Positions 14,684 to 16,608 of a DNA stretch of 16,608 nucleotides are shown here, piece after piece. The position numbers and the translations under genes are program-made. This DNA comes from Ceratorhiza oryzae-sativae. Its lineage: Eukaryota > Basidiomycota > Agaricomycetes > Cantharellales > Ceratobasidiaceae. Numbering within the stretch: position 1 is the stretch's first letter; each line of letters opens with the position of its first letter. The stretch is taken from NCBI GenBank assembly GCA_030998015.1, contig JARWMV010000212.1:1-16608 (forward strand). Reading direction: 5' to 3'. The notes under the pieces are model-generated. The model saw only the letters and a list, made by a program, of their open reading frames with translations. It searched no databases and had not been told where the DNA came from.

Positions 14684-14688
14684 CGAGG

Positions 14689-14737
14689 TATTGCGAGGTA
14701 CCCTGGAACTTTAAGTTCCAGGGTACCTCGGAATCAG
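14689..14737. repeat. GAGGTACC hairpin
   Basis: GCGAGGTACCCTGGAACT pairs with AGTTCCAGGGTACCTCGG. Same family as the hairpin nested in long-form DCEs; other copies at 10928, 12337, 15235 (variant) and 15766. Confidence 0.85.
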
Positions 14738-14775
14738 ACGCCCGCCGCGCTGGGGACGACCGAATGCACCTTTAC

Positions 14776-14928
14776 GGTGGTTTTGGGCCCTAGTGCCCCC
14801 CAAACATGTGCAGCTACGCTGCATTGTTTGGGGGGCATCCACCCCCCAAATGAAGCAATTACGGGGCCTCTAAAATAGCTTTGCTATTTTAAGTGGCCCC
14901 TAATTGCATCATTGGGGGTCTACGGGCA
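14776..14928 (+). repeat. 153-bp direct repeat, copy 2
   Basis: Same as 8874-9026, in the same orientation. Confidence 0.88.
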
Positions 14929-14935
14929 TCCTCTA

Positions 14936-15041
14936 GCCCTCCGCGCTTAGGCCGCCCTGCGGGCGATCAAAGAGCGCGGAGGGGAAGAGGTTCCCTAGCA
15001 GCGTGTACTTGTACACGCTGACGACAGGGTTAGGGTAGGAG
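14936..15041 (+). repeat. 106-bp direct repeat, copy 2
   Basis: Same as 13381-13486: CCCTCCGCGC...GCGCGGAGGG hairpin, AGCGTGTACTTGTACACGCT hairpin, and GACAGGGTTAGGGTAG, whose reverse complement is in 3247-3262 and 3840-3857. Confidence 0.85.
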
Positions 15042-15210
15042 TTCTCTCTCTTCCCTTTCAGCTGCTCCCCAATGATTGCAATGCGCGCCACAAGACGAGC
15101 CCCCCGCTCAGGCCGCCCTTCGGGCGATCAAAGAGCGCGTTAGAAAGAAGAAGTAACTCTTTTAGTTACTGTCTTAAATGATAAGTTCGGGTTAAAATGT
15201 TACTTAAACA

Positions 15211-15325
15211 AACCCGCGGCCATAAGGACTTTGATTCCGAGGTAGCCTGGAACCTCGGGGGTCCAGGCTACCTCGCAATACCTCTAGCTACTGGAGGCCG
15301 CGTATCCGCCGGCTCCCGGCGGGGT
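15211..15325. repeat. Hairpin insert in the C-terminal part of H6
   Basis: GCGGCC...GGCCGC outer arms enclose a GAGGTAGCC...GGCTACCTC hairpin, followed by CCGCCGGCTCCCGGCGG. It falls between KCYLNKP and GYVIIIPAY codons. Borders are approximate. Confidence 0.65.
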
Positions 15326-15457
15326 TATGTAATCATAATACCCGCTTATTCAATTTCTGTGTTACAAGAATTGTTGGCTACTGAGATGAACCCCATGATG
15401 AAATACAAAATTGGCTTAAATCCCCTCCTAGCCAGAACTCCATATGCGAAAAGCAAC

Positions 15458-15570
15458 GGCCTCCCAATGCGTTACCAAGCCTGTAAGGCACGCCCTACGG
15501 GCCAGCGTATTGGGAGTGCCATTACCCCCCCAAACAATGCAGCATAGCTGCATCAGTTTGGGGGGTCAAC
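15458..15570 (-). mobile_element. C-box element, reverse orientation, in H7 (113 bp)
   Basis: Same length and sequence type as B3 at 6683-6795 but inverted. CAAC at 15454-15457 and 15567-15570 flanks it. It is followed at 15571-15622 by a separate hairpin, CATTCATCATC...GATGATGG, before H7 coding resumes. Confidence 0.8.
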
Positions 15571-15668
15571 TGCCATTCATCATCACATGCCCCGAAGGGC
15601 CCGAAAGGGATGATGGCCCCAGAGGGAAAAATGCTAATGTAATTTTGAGATTTGAACAAGGAATTATT

Positions 15669-16090
15669 CATACCCCCGCTTAGGGTCAACCAGCATTGTA
15701 TTTATATATAAATACATGCTGTTGACCCGTGGGTATGGTTATCGAGGCCGCGTTCGCGGCGAGGTATTGCGAGGTACCCTGGAACTTTCAGTTCCAGGGT
15801 ACCTCGGAATCAGACGCCGCGCGCACGCCAGGGCCGCCTTGGCTTACATTGACCTTAAGGTCAATATGAGCCAAGCTTGCTTGGCTTAAGCCAAGGCGTT
15901 CGCAGGCGTGCACGGGTCCCGCCGGCGTTAGAGGGAATCCTAAAGATTCCCTCGTAGAAAATGACGACCGTTCGTCATTTTCAGCCGGCGGCTAAATATC
16001 GATATTATGCCGCGCACTAGCAATCGCAAACGGTTGCGATTGCTCACGTTGGTTGGTGGGACAAGTCCCACCAGCAACTAACGCGCGCGG
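15669..16090 (+). repeat. 422-bp composite repeat, copy 2, inside H7
   Basis: Same module order as 10831-11252. It lies between IIH and the LFHLY codons. Compared with H3, about 6 bp (AAGATT) are missing at the joint. Confidence 0.9.
15919..16090 (+). mobile_element. DCE copy 13, short form
   Basis: Last module of the composite; H7 codons follow directly. Confidence 0.92.
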
Positions 16091-16263
16091 ACCTTTTTCA
16101 TTTGTATGTTTTATACAAAAATTATTGCTTGTCAGCTCCAACAACCTCTAACCGATTGCCTGACATAAGAACAGGGTGTACAATCGGGTAAGTTTTAACA
16201 CTATGGCATTACCTTGTTTTAATGAACTTTATTGTCTTTTTTATTCTGATAAGAAAAAAGTAA

Positions 16264-16608
16264 TTCCCCTACCCTATCTCGTGTCAACTACTCTGAAGTT
16301 GTTGCACGTACGTGCAACAATTTCACGCTTGTAGAGGAGACGTCTGTGTGCGGCTTAAGCCGTACACAGACGGCTCCGAAGCTTGAGTCGAACCGTGGTT
16401 TAGCGTCCGCGCGCGTTAGTTGCTGGTGGGACTTGTCCCACCAACCAACGTGAGCAATCGCAACCGTTTGCGATTGCTAGTGCGCGGCATAATATCGATA
16501 TTTAGCCGCCGGCTGAAAATGACGAACGGTCGTCATTTTCTACGAGGGAATCTTTAGGATTCCCTCTAACGCCGGCGGGACCCGTGCACGCCTGCGAACG
16601 CCTTGGCT
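16264..16608 (-). repeat. 345-bp inverted repeat, right arm
   Basis: Perfect inverted partner of 8057-8401. It carries the only minus-strand DCE. It truncates H7 and reaches the window end, so its true length is not known. Confidence 0.92.
16407..16578 (-). mobile_element. DCE copy 14, short form, reverse
   Basis: Full copy in the inverted repeat. Its orientation is explained by inversion or duplication of the 345-bp block rather than by an independent insertion. Confidence 0.92.

Larger units (their letters stand above)
12520..15418 (+). pseudogene. HEG H6, split by about 2.1 kb of repeats
   Basis: The first part, 12520-12873, is uninterrupted: ATG start, FSLSADLKAILVGLLLGDLYARK (motif 1), CFEQGLVHETYLFHLYDLF, RVTFTTCALPCFNELYD. 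A GTGCACGCC element (12874-12928) replaces about 40 bp that would encode LFY...KVVP. Then SDLLTPISLAYWLCDDGSFCK (motif 2) and LCTESFTFPTE run to about 13047. The rest resumes at 15150: TLLVTVLNDKFGLKCY, an insert at 15211-15325, then YVIIIPAYSISVLQELL and KYKIGL. There is no stop after KIGL; the frame continues into H7. Its 5' third is the best template for the family's N-terminus here. Confidence 0.85.
15425..16263 (+). pseudogene. HEG H7, C-terminally truncated and interrupted
   Basis: It joins H6 in frame: KIGL-NP-LLARTPYAK, where LLARTPYAK lines up with LLGDLYARK of other copies, so the first acidic residue is lost. Pieces: 15425-15457; NANVILRFEQGII (about 15630-15668) after a hairpin cluster; HLYVLYKNYCLSAPTTSNRLPDIRTG from 16093 after the 422-bp repeat. 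Near 16180 the frame shifts without any element, then VYNRVSFNTMALPCFNELY and KKKVIP follow. It is cut at 16264 by the inverted repeat. The independent frameshift shows it is dead. Confidence 0.8.

Noticed and set aside
937..16578. CRISPR array
   Set aside because: The repeats are long, internally palindromic, irregularly spaced and nested, with no uniform spacers and no Cas genes.

Overview
This window looks like a piece of a fungal mitochondrial genome. The evidence is one clean AT-rich NADH dehydrogenase subunit 6 gene (nad6), one tRNA-Asn, and at least six LAGLIDADG homing-endonuclease genes (HEGs) in various states of decay, all on the + strand. The NAD6 N-terminal half resembles that of agaricomycete fungi. 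Large, repeat-rich mitogenomes with structured repeats have been reported for Rhizoctonia, so a relative is plausible, but I cannot confirm the species.

The most striking content is a dense, nested population of GC-rich palindromic elements, which cover much of the intergenic space and also cut into the HEGs. The dominant one, called here DCE (double-cloverleaf element), is a 172-bp unit with 14 near-identical full copies (8 short, and 6 long copies of 222 bp that carry a further 50-bp hairpin), about 16% of the window. It folds on paper as two adjacent three-way junctions joined by a 12-bp palindrome, and two of its hairpin loops are complementary (ACCGTT / AACGGT). A second family, called here C-box elements, has ACCCCC...GGGGGT ends and double hairpins. 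It inserts with short target duplications that end in G. Because the HEGs are paralogues, several insertions can be compared with empty sites, and removing the element restores the reading frame exactly.

Layout: 1-222 is a 91-bp-arm palindrome. 194-1332 is HEG H1, shredded by elements. 1333-4010 is a repeat field with five DCE copies counted from 937, a tandem duplication and some unassigned GC-rich sequence. 4011-4082 is tRNA-Asn. 4083-4946 holds hairpins and unassigned sequence. 4947-6599 is HEG H2, with a second HEG (H3) inserted exactly at its LAGLIDADG motif. 6600-9540 is a repeat field. 9544-10221 is nad6. 10222-11760 is a LAGLIDADG_1 HEG (H4) that continues nad6 in frame apart from one TGA codon, broken by elements and by a foreign fragment (H5). 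12520-15418 is HEG H6, split by about 2.1 kb of repeats. 15425-16263 is HEG H7, joined in frame to the end of H6. 16264-16608 is a perfect inverted copy of 8057-8401.

Only nad6 and tRNA-Asn look like intact host genes. The rest appears to be a mobile-element community in which HEGs are hosts for palindromic elements, and both invade each other. Whether any element is removed from RNA, bypassed in translation, or is just an insertion in dead genes cannot be decided from DNA alone.
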